Assembly (NCBI RefSeq): GCF_033807575.1
Contig: NC_084725.1
Location: 4,995,001 to 5,059,000 of the forward strand
DNA: 64,000 nucleotides
Direction of reading: 5' to 3'
DNA from: Cydia pomonella
Taxonomy: Eukaryota > Arthropoda > Insecta > Lepidoptera > Tortricidae
The notes beneath the pieces were generated by a model. That model ran no database searches. It was given only the letters and a program-made list of their open reading frames with translations, and was not told where the DNA came from. A program made the position numbers and the translations under genes. Shown one piece after another: positions 46,356-55,327 of the stretch. Every line of letters begins with the position of its first letter. Positions within the stretch are counted from its first letter, which is position 1.

Positions 46356-46889
46356 GACTGAAAAATTCCGCTCCGGCCGCGTGGTCCGACAGTTTTGTCC
46401 GACCACTCAGAATAAGGAATTTTATATTCTACTTAGTTCGACCATCGAACCACGAAGAATTCTAAATTTCCACTTAGTTCGATCGCCAAACCACGAGGAA
46501 AACCCAAATTGCACTTGGTCCGATCCAATGATTATACTTAATTCAAAGAACTACGACTCCGAGGAAACATAAAACTTCACTTAGTCCGACCGTCGAACAA
46601 CGGGGAACTCTAAAATCCCACTTAGTTTGACTGTCGAACCATGATCAATTTTCAGTTTCATTCCATCAAAATTCGTTATAGTCCGAGTGATCGAACAGCG
46701 AGGAATTAAAATTCTTTGTCGTTCGATATGTCGGACAAGTACTAGTTAGAATTGATATTTTCAGTTAATTTTATTTTATAATTATTGATTTGCTTTTTTT
46801 AAAGTGGCCTATTTGCTGAATAAATGTTGAAGTTAAAAAGTTAAAGTTGAGGTCTGTCGGACTACGCGGTCGGAGAGAATAATTCGGTC
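46356..46889. mobile_element. Inverted-repeat element with internal tandem array
   Basis: The left end (46356-46392, containing CCGCGTGGTCCGACAG) and right end (46854-46889, containing CTGTCGGACTACGCGG) are about 36-bp imperfect inverted repeats. Between them about seven degenerate copies of a ~41-bp unit (CACTTAGTTCGACCGTCGAA, then CCACGAGGAA) run from 46430 to about 46735. No coding sequence. Confidence 0.82.
46430..46735. repeat. Degenerate ~41-bp tandem array
   Basis: Units start near 46431, 46471, 46512, 46577, 46619, about 46675 and 46712; the third is longer by about 23 bp. Each has CTTAGTYCGA and a TCGAAC half-site, so single units can fold into short hairpins. Confidence 0.85.
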
Positions 46890-47579
46890 AAAATCAAGAT
46901 AATAAAGAAGCATGATAATGAAATCCCTATCTAACACCGACGAAAGGTTAATAATAGGTATGGTTTTGGTTTAATTTACAAACAAGTGGGTCTTTATAAT
47001 TTAACTTTTTACAAGCTTACTTAATTTGTAATATATTTGTTCGAGTCAATAGGTCCGGAGTCCGGAGGTGGTCATAGGAATTATAAGTATGATAAAATAA
47101 CGCAGATTCATTGTGTTTGGGTTTGTTAAAATTGTATTGACGAGTATTAACTAGTTGAATGTTAAAATAAAAGTACTGTCGGCGATAAATGCTTGTATCA
47201 AAAATTTAATTTTTGACATAAAACCTATTTACCTTAAGTTACTGTGGCGGTAGTGACATTCATAGAAGTGACTGTGTGGATAAAAATACGAATTTTCCAA
47301 TTACTATAATAGCTAACACTTAAGACAACTTCTAATAGATATTACATAACATTAATAAATGGCGGGCAATCCCAGAACCGGTCATATGACGTCTCAATCG
47401 CGTTAAGTCAAACATCGAATAGAATAGATGACGTCACTCAATCATGTTAGTAAAGGTACCAACTGGACTCAATCAATTATACCTACAGAGTGATTTAGGT
47501 GGGGAAATCCTAAGCAGTAGAAAATACTGGAAAGCTGTCTTCTGTCAAGAATTTTGGTATGACAAGTACAATATATATA
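46890..47579. other. Non-coding stretch
   Basis: No gene or repeat recognised. Confidence 0.35.
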
Positions 47580-47812
47580 TTACAGTACATATGGGGCTAC
47601 TTTATAGCACTAGTGCGAGAAGTAGCATATTACGTTACTGTGTCGAACATTTAAAGGGCCATATGTACTGTAAAACGTTGTACGATACATGTGCGAATAG
47701 GTAATTCGCAACTCGTGTCGATTTAAAACACTCCCTTCGGTCGTGTTTTAATTTATCGCCACTCGTTTCGAATTTCCTATTTTTCGCACTTGTATCGTAA
47801 TGTACTATTATT
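47580..47812. mobile_element. MITE family F, copy 1
   Basis: TACAGTACATATGG at the left, ATGTACTGTAAAACG inside, and ATCGTAATGTACTATT at the right. Close to identical with 54288-54518 over the right half. Confidence 0.88.
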
Positions 47813-48019
47813 TGAATTTAATGAAGTATGTAATGTAGTGTATGACTAAACAGAAAATAGGTATCATTACGTCAACACGAAGTATACAGTCCAAGGTCGA
47901 CTGGATCGAATCATTTCGTGACAGGACTTACGTACTTAGGAAGAACAATAACAATCTACATTCTTCATTTGCTTTATCTAATAAAGGCTAGCGTAGCCAT
48001 ATTATTTCTATAACACACT
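47813..48019. other. Short non-coding stretch
   Basis: Nothing recognised. Confidence 0.35.
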
Positions 48020-48300
48020 TATCATCATCATATCAGCCTTTTATCGCCCGCTGCTGAGCATACGCCTCTCTTCCAGTACGCCTCTTATCCCGGTCCTGAG
48101 CCAATCTCATCCAGAAGTGACCCGCAATCTTCCTTATGTCGTCCACCCAATGAACCAACGGACGCCAGGCACTGCTTTCGTTTGAAAGCGGCCACTATTC
48201 AATTAACATTTTGGCCCGCCTGCCATCACTCTGCCTGGCAACATGTCCCACCCAGCTCCATTTTAATTTGGTAATGACGTGTCCAACGTCTTGCACCTGA
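48020..48300 (-). mobile_element. RTE-type LINE 3' end
   Basis: The minus strand reads KLKWSWVGHVARQSDGRRAK, MLIE, a stop, then sequence resembling WPLSNE and WVDDIRKIAGHFW, i.e. the C-terminal tail of an RTE-like reverse transcriptase. Broken by stops. Confidence 0.8.
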
Positions 48301-48418
48301 CATAATAAATAAATAAATAAGCCTTTTATTAATTCTCTTTTTTTACATGCAGTTTAATATTTCATTTACATGCAGCAAAAAAATATACATACACATACTT
48401 ATACGTAACTCTATTTAT
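48301..48418. repeat. (AATA)n tract and AT-rich DNA
   Basis: AATAAATAAATAAATAAG at about 48304-48321, then AT-rich sequence; possibly the tail of a retroposon. Confidence 0.4.
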
Positions 48419-48705
48419 TCATCAAACCCATACGTGTAGGGTATCTATGGATAGGTCTTCAAAAATGATATTGAGGTTTCTAATATAAGTTTGCGCGAGA
48501 GACACTTCCAAAGTGGTAAAATGTGTCCCCCCCCCCCCCCCCCCCTGTAACTTCTAAAATAACAGAATAACAAAACTAAAAAAATATATGATATACATTA
48601 CCATGCAAACTTCCACCGAAAATTGGTTTCAACGAGATCTAGTAAGCAGTTTTTTTAATACGTCATAAACGGAAGCCTTCATGGGCGAGTCCGACTCGCA
48701 CTGCC
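48419..48705 (-). repeat. Dispersed GGGTTCC-type repeat, second near-identical copy
   Basis: Shares ATCAAACCCATACGTGT, GGTCTTCAAAAATGATATT, TGCGCGAGAGACACTTCC and GGCGAGTCCGACTCGCAC with 27470-27770. It includes a C18 run (about 48528-48545) where the other copy has 9 C. Confidence 0.85.
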
Positions 48706-48971
48706 TCTGGGACTGTAGACTGTACGTTAAGTTTATTTTAATATCTTCTACGTAAAATGTGTTTTATATATTTACTTGGTACTTGTTTATGTTATATTGG
48801 TGGTATATTTAAATTGATAATTTATAGATAAGCTGCACGCTGCATGCTTAAATCATCATTATTTTACCTTTGGAATATGATGTAAGGTTTGATAACTCAT
48901 TAAGTCACTATTTACTTTGTCATTGTTTACAAAAAAATATTACCATTAATTTTATACGTTTTTGTGAATTG
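48706..48971. other. Short non-coding stretch
   Basis: Nothing recognised. Confidence 0.35.
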
Positions 48972-49109
48972 TACAGTCGCTAAGATATATCGGAGCGGCC
49001 AAAGGGCTCACTAGTATCTGAACACGTCTCTATTGCCAAGGCGTTAGAGTGCGTGCTCAGATATTTTTGAGCTCCTTAGCCGCTACGATATATCTGATGG
49101 CGACTGGTA
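48972..49109. mobile_element. MITE family L, copy 1
   Basis: TACAGTCGCTAAGATATATC and GATATATCTGATGGCGACTG are inverted. The inside includes CTATTGCCAAGGCGTTAGAG. TA-flanked. Confidence 0.82.
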
Positions 49110-49268
49110 CACAACTACAAACGTTTATAAAAAAGAATTGGCAAATTTATTCACTTCGTAATCTTGCACTCTTTTAAGAAAAACCATATTATCAACAGTT
49201 TACATACTCAAATGTTTTATTTAAGCATATCAATGTCTACAAATATATGTTGATTGTTAATAGTTTTG

Positions 49269-49428
49269 ACGACCGGTTTGGCCTAGTGGGTAGTGACCCT
49301 GCCTACGAAGCTGATGGTCCCGGGTTCAAATCCTGGTAAGGGCATTTATTCGTGTGATGAGCATGGATATTTGTTCCTGAGTCATGGGTGTTTTCTATGT
49401 ATTTAAGTATTTGTAAATATTTATATAT
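49269..49428 (+). mobile_element. SINE-A, tRNA-like 5' part of a split copy
   Basis: Carries the pol III A box region (GGCCTAGTGGGTAGTGACC) and B box (GGGTTCAAATCC) of a tRNA-derived head, followed by the family body (GAGCATGGATATTTGTTCC). Nearly identical to the copy at 34767. It continues after the LINE at 50635. Confidence 0.9.
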
Positions 49429-50634
49429 TTATGAATTTGATTGCGTCTCACATTGCATGCTCTTACCATCTTTACGCCGATGACTTGCAATTGTACGCCC
49501 ATAGTAGTATTAAAGATCTGGATTTTGCTATAGCGAAAATCAACGAGGACTTGAATCGCATTTCTGCTTGGTCCCGTTGTTTCGGCATTTCCGTGAATCC
49601 GTCCAAATGCCAGGCTATTGTTCTAGGAAGTCCCCGCTTACTCTCCATGGCCGACATTGCTCACTTGCCTCCTGTTGTGTTCGAGGATACTCCTGTACCA
49701 CTGGCATCACAGGTGAGGAACCTGGGGTTGATTCTTGACAGCGGCCTGACGTGGGAACCGCAGGTGTCGGACGTATGTCGCCGGGTCACTAACACACTTA
49801 GAGCCCTATACCGGCTTAAGCACTTCCTTCCGATTGGCACTAAGGTGCTCCTTGTTCAGGCTCTTGTATTACCTATTGTAGATTATGCTGATGTATGTTA
49901 CACGAATATCACACAAGTTTCTCTGAACAAACTAGATCGGCTTCTTAATAATAGCATCAGATTTATTTTCGGACTCCGTAAATATGACCACATATCTGCA
50001 TATCGCCGTCGGCTTAACTGGCTCCCTGTTCGTGAACGTAGATCGTTGCGAATTTTGTGCACACTATACTCTGTTTTATTCGATCCAACAGCACCCGACT
50101 ATCTCAGATCCAAATTTCATTTTATAACTGCCCGAACAGGTTGCACCCTTCGCGAGTCCCGTAGTCTCAAGCTTACTGTTCCTTGTCACAGTTCTGGTTT
50201 TGTCTCTAACTCCTTTACCGTTCAGGCGATCCGGCTTTGGAATGATCTCCCACTCAACATCAGAAAGGCTCAAACCAAGCTCTCCTTTAAGCGTATGTTG
50301 CGCAAGCACTTTTTCGACAAGCTCTCTGGTTAATTGTCCTTCGTAGTCATAGTATTTTTTGCACTGGGTACATAAATTAATATATATGTATGTATATTTA
50401 TTTATAGTATATTTATGTAAGTTTATAACCGTTAGTATATATTATTTATCGCTATTTTGCTTGTTTTAAGTTACTTATTCTGTTTTTTTTTTGTTTAATG
50501 CCTGCACGTACTACTGTTTCTGTTTAGCCTGATGGTTGACTGGTAGAGAATGCCTTTAGGCATTAAGTTCGCCATTTGTACTTTATTTGTTATATTGTGC
50601 AATAAAGCTTAAATAAATAAAAAAATAAAATAAA
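49429..50634 (+). mobile_element. LINE insertion inside a SINE
   Basis: A 1.2-kb 5'-truncated LINE (RT remnant, 3' UTR and an A-rich tail ending about 50634) splits SINE-A. The flanks TTATATAT (49421-49428) and TTATATAT (50635-50642) look like an 8-bp target duplication, though the site is low complexity. Outside it the SINE sequence continues without loss. Confidence 0.85.
49431..50333 (+). CDS. 5'-truncated LINE reverse transcriptase, C-terminal half (Jockey/CR1-like)
   Basis: The 300-residue open frame begins in the middle of the RT palm: the catalytic YADD box is at residues 15-18. Thumb and C-terminal sequence follows, with the motifs LNWLPVRERRSLRIL (about 197-211) and FKRMLRKHFFDKLSG at the end. 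The ATG at 49431 is fortuitous, arising at the truncation point; an intact element would carry an endonuclease and an upstream ORF1. The frame has no stops, so the insertion is fairly recent. A 3' UTR with the hallmark GGTAGAGAATGCC...GGCATTAAG sequence and an AATAAA/A-rich tail follows to 50634. It is dead because the N-terminal half is missing. The clade is judged from motif style only. Confidence 0.88.
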   Translation: MNLIASHIACSYHLYADDLQLYAHSSIKDLDFAIAKINEDLNRISAWSRCFGISVNPSKCQAIVLGSPRLLSMADIAHLPPVVFEDTPVPLASQVRNLGLILDSGLTWEPQVSDVCRRVTNTLRALYRLKHFLPIGTKVLLVQALVLPIVDYADVCYTNITQVSLNKLDRLLNNSIRFIFGLRKYDHISAYRRRLNWLPVRERRSLRILCTLYSVLFDPTAPDYLRSKFHFITARTGCTLRESRSLKLTVPCHSSGFVSNSFTVQAIRLWNDLPLNIRKAQTKLSFKRMLRKHFFDKLSG

Positions 50635-50732
50635 TTATATATATCGTTGTCTAAGTACCCCCAACACAAGCCTTATTGAGCTTACTGAGGGACTTAATCA
50701 ATTTGTGTAATAATGTCCTATAATATTTTAAT
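50635..50732 (+). mobile_element. SINE-A, 3' part of the split copy
   Basis: The tail of family A (ATATCGTTGTCTAAGTACC, then CACAAGCCTTATTGAGC and AATGTCCTATAATAT) resumes exactly where the 49269-49428 piece stops, showing that the LINE landed in a pre-existing SINE. Confidence 0.9.
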
Positions 50733-51018
50733 ATAATAATATATTTTAATAGTTCAAACAATCAACCTTCCTACAGATTCTAGGTTATGTGTCAAATGCT
50801 TAGAAAAGCTATTATATTTAAGACTGACTTTACTTATTTCTTTTACCGAAACCATTCCAAAATTAGATATTCTAATTCAGATTCTAAATCTTCTAGAATC
50901 ACGTGAATCTACACACACGTGACGATCAAAAACCCAACAACAATGATTGTGCCAAACCAAAATCGACCTTGTAATGGGTCTCTTAGAACTACTTTAGCAC
51001 TACACGTTCAACATATTG
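50733..51018. promoter_or_regulatory. Non-coding stretch with paired E-boxes
   Basis: CACGTG at 50900-50905 and 50916-50921. The second is followed by ACGATCAA, exactly as at 8166. No gene. Confidence 0.3.
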
Positions 51019-51154
51019 TAACGCCATCAGATATATCAGAGCGACCAATGTGCTCAAAAATATCTGAACACGCACTCTAACGCCTTGACAATAGAGCCGT
51101 GCTCAGATATTTATGAGCACCTCGGTCGCTCCGATATATCTGTTGACGACTGTA
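51019..51154. mobile_element. MITE family L, copy 2
   Basis: ACGCCATCAGATATATCAG and CCGATATATCTGTTGACGAC are inverted. The body is a reverse-oriented match of copy 1 (CTCTAACGCCTTGACAATAG). Confidence 0.82.
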
Positions 51155-51448
51155 GCATAAGCACCCAATGCCTTTAAGGTTCCCTTTCGTTTGAAAACAC
51201 CAAAATCTTTCTTTAATGTAACTTACAAAAAAAATCAGGTGCCAGTATGTCTTCGAAAATCACTGATATGAATATATGTATTCATATATAAATAATGTAT
51301 TTATGTAAGTGTCTTATGATATAAGTTAGAACACGCAGGACATTTTTTGTGTCGAATTTTCCATCATAAATTTTCTGATATAACCATATCCTTGTTTTAA
51401 ATTTTAAATCATTTACTTTATATATGTATTCCTAGTGACTGAATGTAT
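51155..51448. other. Short non-coding stretch
   Basis: AT-rich; nothing recognised. Confidence 0.35.
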
Positions 51449-51515
51449 TACAGTCGCCATCATATATATCAGGGCGGTCAGGGTGCTCAAAAATATCTCA
51501 ACACGCACGCATAAT
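51449..51515. mobile_element. MITE family L, left-end fragment
   Basis: TACAGTCGCCATCATATATA followed by GTGCTCAAAAATATCTC; the right half is missing. Confidence 0.7.
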
Positions 51516-52859
51516 TATTGTTTTATTTGACAGAACGTGTTTATATTGTAAACTCGTAGAAATGTCTAATATAATAAACACCCACAAAGGAGGATTGCAA
51601 TAGTATTTTATTGTAGAGCGAATCCACGAATTGCAGTTCCTGCCGAGGCATATATAGTGCTTTTCTCCAAACATGCCAGGAAATCAGGTAAAAGAATCAT
51701 AATTTAAGCATCAACCAGCACTCAAATCGAACCTTCACATCGAAAACGTCAAAAAAAATTCCCTCTTTAATTATTTTTTAAAAGTTAAAGGCACAACTAT
51801 TCTACCATTCAGTACCATTCAATATTCGCTCATTCAATTTAATTGTGCAATATAAGCTGTATTTGCACGCATGGGATCCTTAAAAAATATAAAAGTTATA
51901 TAGTCTTTGATTTTATTAAGCAGTATTCGCACGATCATACACGCCGTCGTTACACGACTCTATCCTATAGCTTGAAATGATGCTGACCGCGTCATGTAGA
52001 CGCAGCCCGCGGCTATATTCATTGGCTGTTTGTGTTTTTCTCAGTCGATACATGTTTTTAAAAAGTAAAAAACAATACAGTAATAATTTCCCGTCCGCTA
52101 AAACACTACAATAATGGTTTGAATTTTTTAAATTTGATTTTGACCATAACGAAGAACTACCCGTACTATTTTTGCTACAATAAGATGAACATTTCCGAGC
52201 ATATTGGAGAAAAAGTACATTTTCACCACCGAAAGCGAACACCGAAGTCCGCAAATATCGGGCGTCTTTTTCTTTTACTCCAATTAAGGCGTAATTGGAG
52301 TGTCAGAGATAGTTGCTCAAAATTTACGAACTTCGATTTTCGTGGTTATAACCCAGATGAGAATGTTGTCGACAAACTACAAAGCACTTAAGATGTATCT
52401 TCCGAAAGTTATTATAAGGTTTAAATTTGAACAGCAAGCGACAATTTTTATCATTGTAATCATACTTTACCAGTGTTTTAAGTGAATCATACTTTATGAT
52501 GACGTGTTTAAGGTCCAAAGTCGACCATTAAGTTTTATAATAAATACCTCATAATAGTGACGATGTATGACGTATGTTAGGTAGAACTGGGACATATGTC
52601 AACAAGTGGAGTTTATTACGTATAATGGATTATTCCCCTTGTTTTCAATATGGTTCGTGGTACTAAGCGTATATGTAGTAGGTTCTAGGTAACAATTTAA
52701 TTAATTCTATGGAACTTTTGGGGAAAATAAATAAATAAAACTTAGTTATTTGGTTTACAAGGGGCAAAGGTCTTGTTTAATTCATCGTACTAATATTGTT
52801 ACCCGAGCAAATGAAAACTTCAAATATTGAACCACGAGCGTAGCGAGCGACGGATCATT
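51516..52859. other. Non-coding stretch
   Basis: No gene or repeat identified. Overlapping frames at 51916-52518 lie on both strands and lack domain features. Confidence 0.35.
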
Positions 52860-53070
52860 CTAAAAACCGGACAAGTGCGATTCGGACTCGCCCACCGAGG
52901 GTTCCGAATTTTTTTAGTATTTGTTGTTATCAGCGGCAACAAAAATACATCATCTGTGAAAATTTCAACTGTGACAGACAGCCTGGTGACAGACGGACGG
53001 ACGAACAGCGGAGTCTTAATAAGAGGGTCCCGTTTTACCCTTTGGGTACGGAACCCTAAAAATGGAATAT
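52860..53070 (+). repeat. Dispersed GGGTTCC-type repeat, 5' and 3' ends
   Basis: AAAACCGGACAAGTGCGATT, CCACCGAGGGTTCCG, GACAGACGGACGGACG and TACGGAACCCTAAAAATGG: the plus-strand form of the family seen reversed at 27265. Confidence 0.85.
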
Positions 53071-53343
53071 TGAGCGTTGCGAGGGTTAAACAAACTTTGT
53101 AAGCAAGTGAAACACAATATTTTACAACACACCAACGAGAGGAAAATATTAACTGTAAAACATTACAAATCAAACTCAAATAAACGTTATTAATTTTTAT
53201 CATTCAAAATCATCACTTAAAAGTCAATTCTACCAGCCAACTTGACGAAACAACTCAATTCTACCAGCCAACTAAACTTAAGAGAAAAAATTACGATCAT
53301 TTGCCGTAAATAAATGCCAAGAATATATTATAAATAATAATAA
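53071..53343. other. Short non-coding stretch with a 22-bp direct repeat
   Basis: CAATTCTACCAGCCAACT occurs twice (about 53225 and 53255). A (TAA)n tract precedes the SINE. Confidence 0.5.
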
Positions 53344-53620
53344 TAAAAAATAAATAAATATTATAGAGACATCCTTAAACAAATTGACTAAGTCCCACGC
53401 TAAGCCAAGAAAGCTTGTATTGCAGGTACTCAGATCAGACAACGATATATATAATATACAAATACTTTAAGTATTACTACTTACTACATAGAAAACATTC
53501 ATGACTCAGGAACAAATAACTCTGATACAATTGAACTGTGCTCATCACACATCGAACCCAGGACCATCGGCTTTATAGGCAGGGTCACTATCACTACCCA
53601 CTAGGCCAGACCGGTCGTCA
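53344..53620 (-). mobile_element. SINE-A copy
   Basis: Minus strand. (AATA)n tail at the left, GACATCCTTAAACAAATTGA, CATGACTCAGGAACAAAT, then the A box complement CACTAGGCCAGACCGGTCG. Small duplications inside the head (TCACTATCACTAC). Confidence 0.88.
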
Positions 53621-54287
53621 AAATTATGTTTATTCAAAAAATGTTTCACGGTCAAAAAATAAAAAATATCTAAAATGTGGTAGATATTTCCCTAAAACGT
53701 TCAATTTTCACTGAACACACATGATTTGATATGATGTGCAATCGATAGCTCTTATATTTAATATGTTACACTATACTAATAATTATTTTAGTACATACTA
53801 TGAATCATTAACATAAAATGACTTGCACCTACACTTTACTTATCATTTGATAAAAAAGCATTACGCAATGTCAACATTTTAGTAGCAAAACAGTTCGCGG
53901 AAAACACACCAGGGTACCAGTTTTAAAAGAGCATATGTCATTGCAATTTTAGATGCAGTTACAGCCTTTTTCGACTGGAGTATTATGAGTCATCGTAACG
54001 TCTACGGCGTAGAAGGCCTACGTGAGACCCACTACGCCGTAGCACGTCTATGAGTAACCTATAATTTCTATGAGGTCAGACGGTTACCGCCTTATTAGTT
54101 CTAATCCCCTGGTACATGTACGGTAAATAATACGTGTATAACGTTAACATGTTTTTATACAACCGTTATCAAATTAATGGTTATAGAGCTACTTACTAGC
54201 CTTTTGTCATATAAAAGCGATTATACTATGATTTGAACATTATTTTAAGTAAATGATAGGTATCGAGCTCTGCTCTGGTTAACGTAT
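53621..54287. other. Non-coding stretch
   Basis: No gene. A small palindromic patch, CTACGGCGTAG...CTACGCCGTAG, lies at 54001-54042. Confidence 0.4.
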
Positions 54288-54518
54288 TTTACAGTACATA
54301 TGGTGCTACTTTACCGCACTAGTGCGAAAATTAGCATATTACGTTACTGTGTCGACATTTAAAATGCCATATGTACTGTAAAACGTTGTACGATACATGT
54401 GCGAATAGGTAATTCGCAACTCGTGTCGATTTAAAACACTCCCTTCGGTCGTGTTTTAATTTATCGCCACTCGTTTCAAATTTCCTATTTTTCGCACTTG
54501 TATCGTAATGTACTATTT
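54288..54518. mobile_element. MITE family F, copy 2
   Basis: TTTACAGTACATATGG at the left and ATCGTAATGTACTATTTT at the right. The last recognisable element before the vrille upstream region. Confidence 0.88.
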
Positions 54519-55011
54519 TCACTGCCTGATATTAGTATGTAGTTTAGTAGGTATGTAAATCAAAGACGTAAGTTTAAATATATAATTATATTTGAGACAT
54601 AATATATCCCGAAATCCTACAACTACAATGATGTCAATATCTTTCAGTTTCAGTGATAATTCTGCCTTTATTCTCACAAAAAAGTAAAAAATATTATAAG
54701 TATAAGTTTCATACTAAAGGGCAATAAAATGAGCTTGCTGTTTCTTAATTATTAGTTTATAATTACTTTTATAATTAAACTTACAAATCCATTTTATTTT
54801 CAATAAAATCATTCTAAAATAAACTAACCGCATAATTCATAACATTTATTTACCGTATTTTGCAACATAGGTAATTTACAATATCGCACAAACATTGACT
54901 AAACGGCCAAAACCCGAGCTACCAAGCCTTATCATTAAAAAAAAACAAATGACTCAAATGAAAAAAATCGGATGCTCATCACAGTGATTACTGTACGTTA
55001 CGTAAATATAA
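54519..55011. other. Non-coding stretch upstream of the candidate vrille promoter
   Basis: AT-rich single-copy-looking DNA after the MITE at 54288-54518. I see no gene, SINE or LINE remnant. It marks the change from repeat-dense to repeat-poor sequence. Confidence 0.4.
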
Positions 55012-55078
55012 CGCACACTACCACATTTACTACTACAGCCGCGCTGACCCACACAATGAAACAGCGCGGTAGTGTGCG
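55012..55078. promoter_or_regulatory. Hairpin-forming block just upstream of the candidate vrille start
   Basis: CGCACACTACC (55012-55022) pairs with GGTAGTGTGCG (55068-55078). Inside, CCGCGCTG (55039-55046) can alternatively pair with CAGCGCGG (55062-55069). It sits 40-100 bp before the candidate initiator. It may be a structural promoter feature or a small decayed MITE. Confidence 0.35.
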
Positions 55079-55116
55079 TGCCAGCCGCCGACTCGGCCGA
55101 CCTCACTACAATAGTC

Positions 55117-55327
55117 AGTCGTTCGCTTGACATCGCAGAAGCAACACGTATCCCTCGTACCAAGAGCTATACTAGTGCCCATATCGTATTGTGATTGTGG
55201 ATTTGAAGTGAAAAATACTTTGTTATTACTGAAAACTGTGAACCAGCCAGTGTCCTTTAAGTGGATTATGCAATTGTTCCCACTGTTTGGATAATACCCG
55301 AGGACTTTTAATACCGCAAATATTTTT
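55117..55327 (+). other. Candidate vrille 5' UTR exon and transcription start
   Basis: An arthropod-type initiator, TCAGTC (55115-55120), is followed by about 210 bp with no recognised repeat and then a consensus donor GTAAGT at 55328-55333. Upstream sequence is locally GC-rich and there is no TATA box at -30. This is the best TSS/first-exon candidate I see upstream of the vrille acceptor, about 8.3 kb away. It rests on an initiator and a donor only; it could belong to another transcript or be chance. Confidence 0.35.

Noticed and set aside
46430..46735. CRISPR array
   Set aside because: Repeats are contiguous, degenerate and without unique spacers, in animal DNA.
52820..53203. 127-codon minus-strand frame
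   Set aside because: Antisense to the dispersed GGGTTCC-type repeat.
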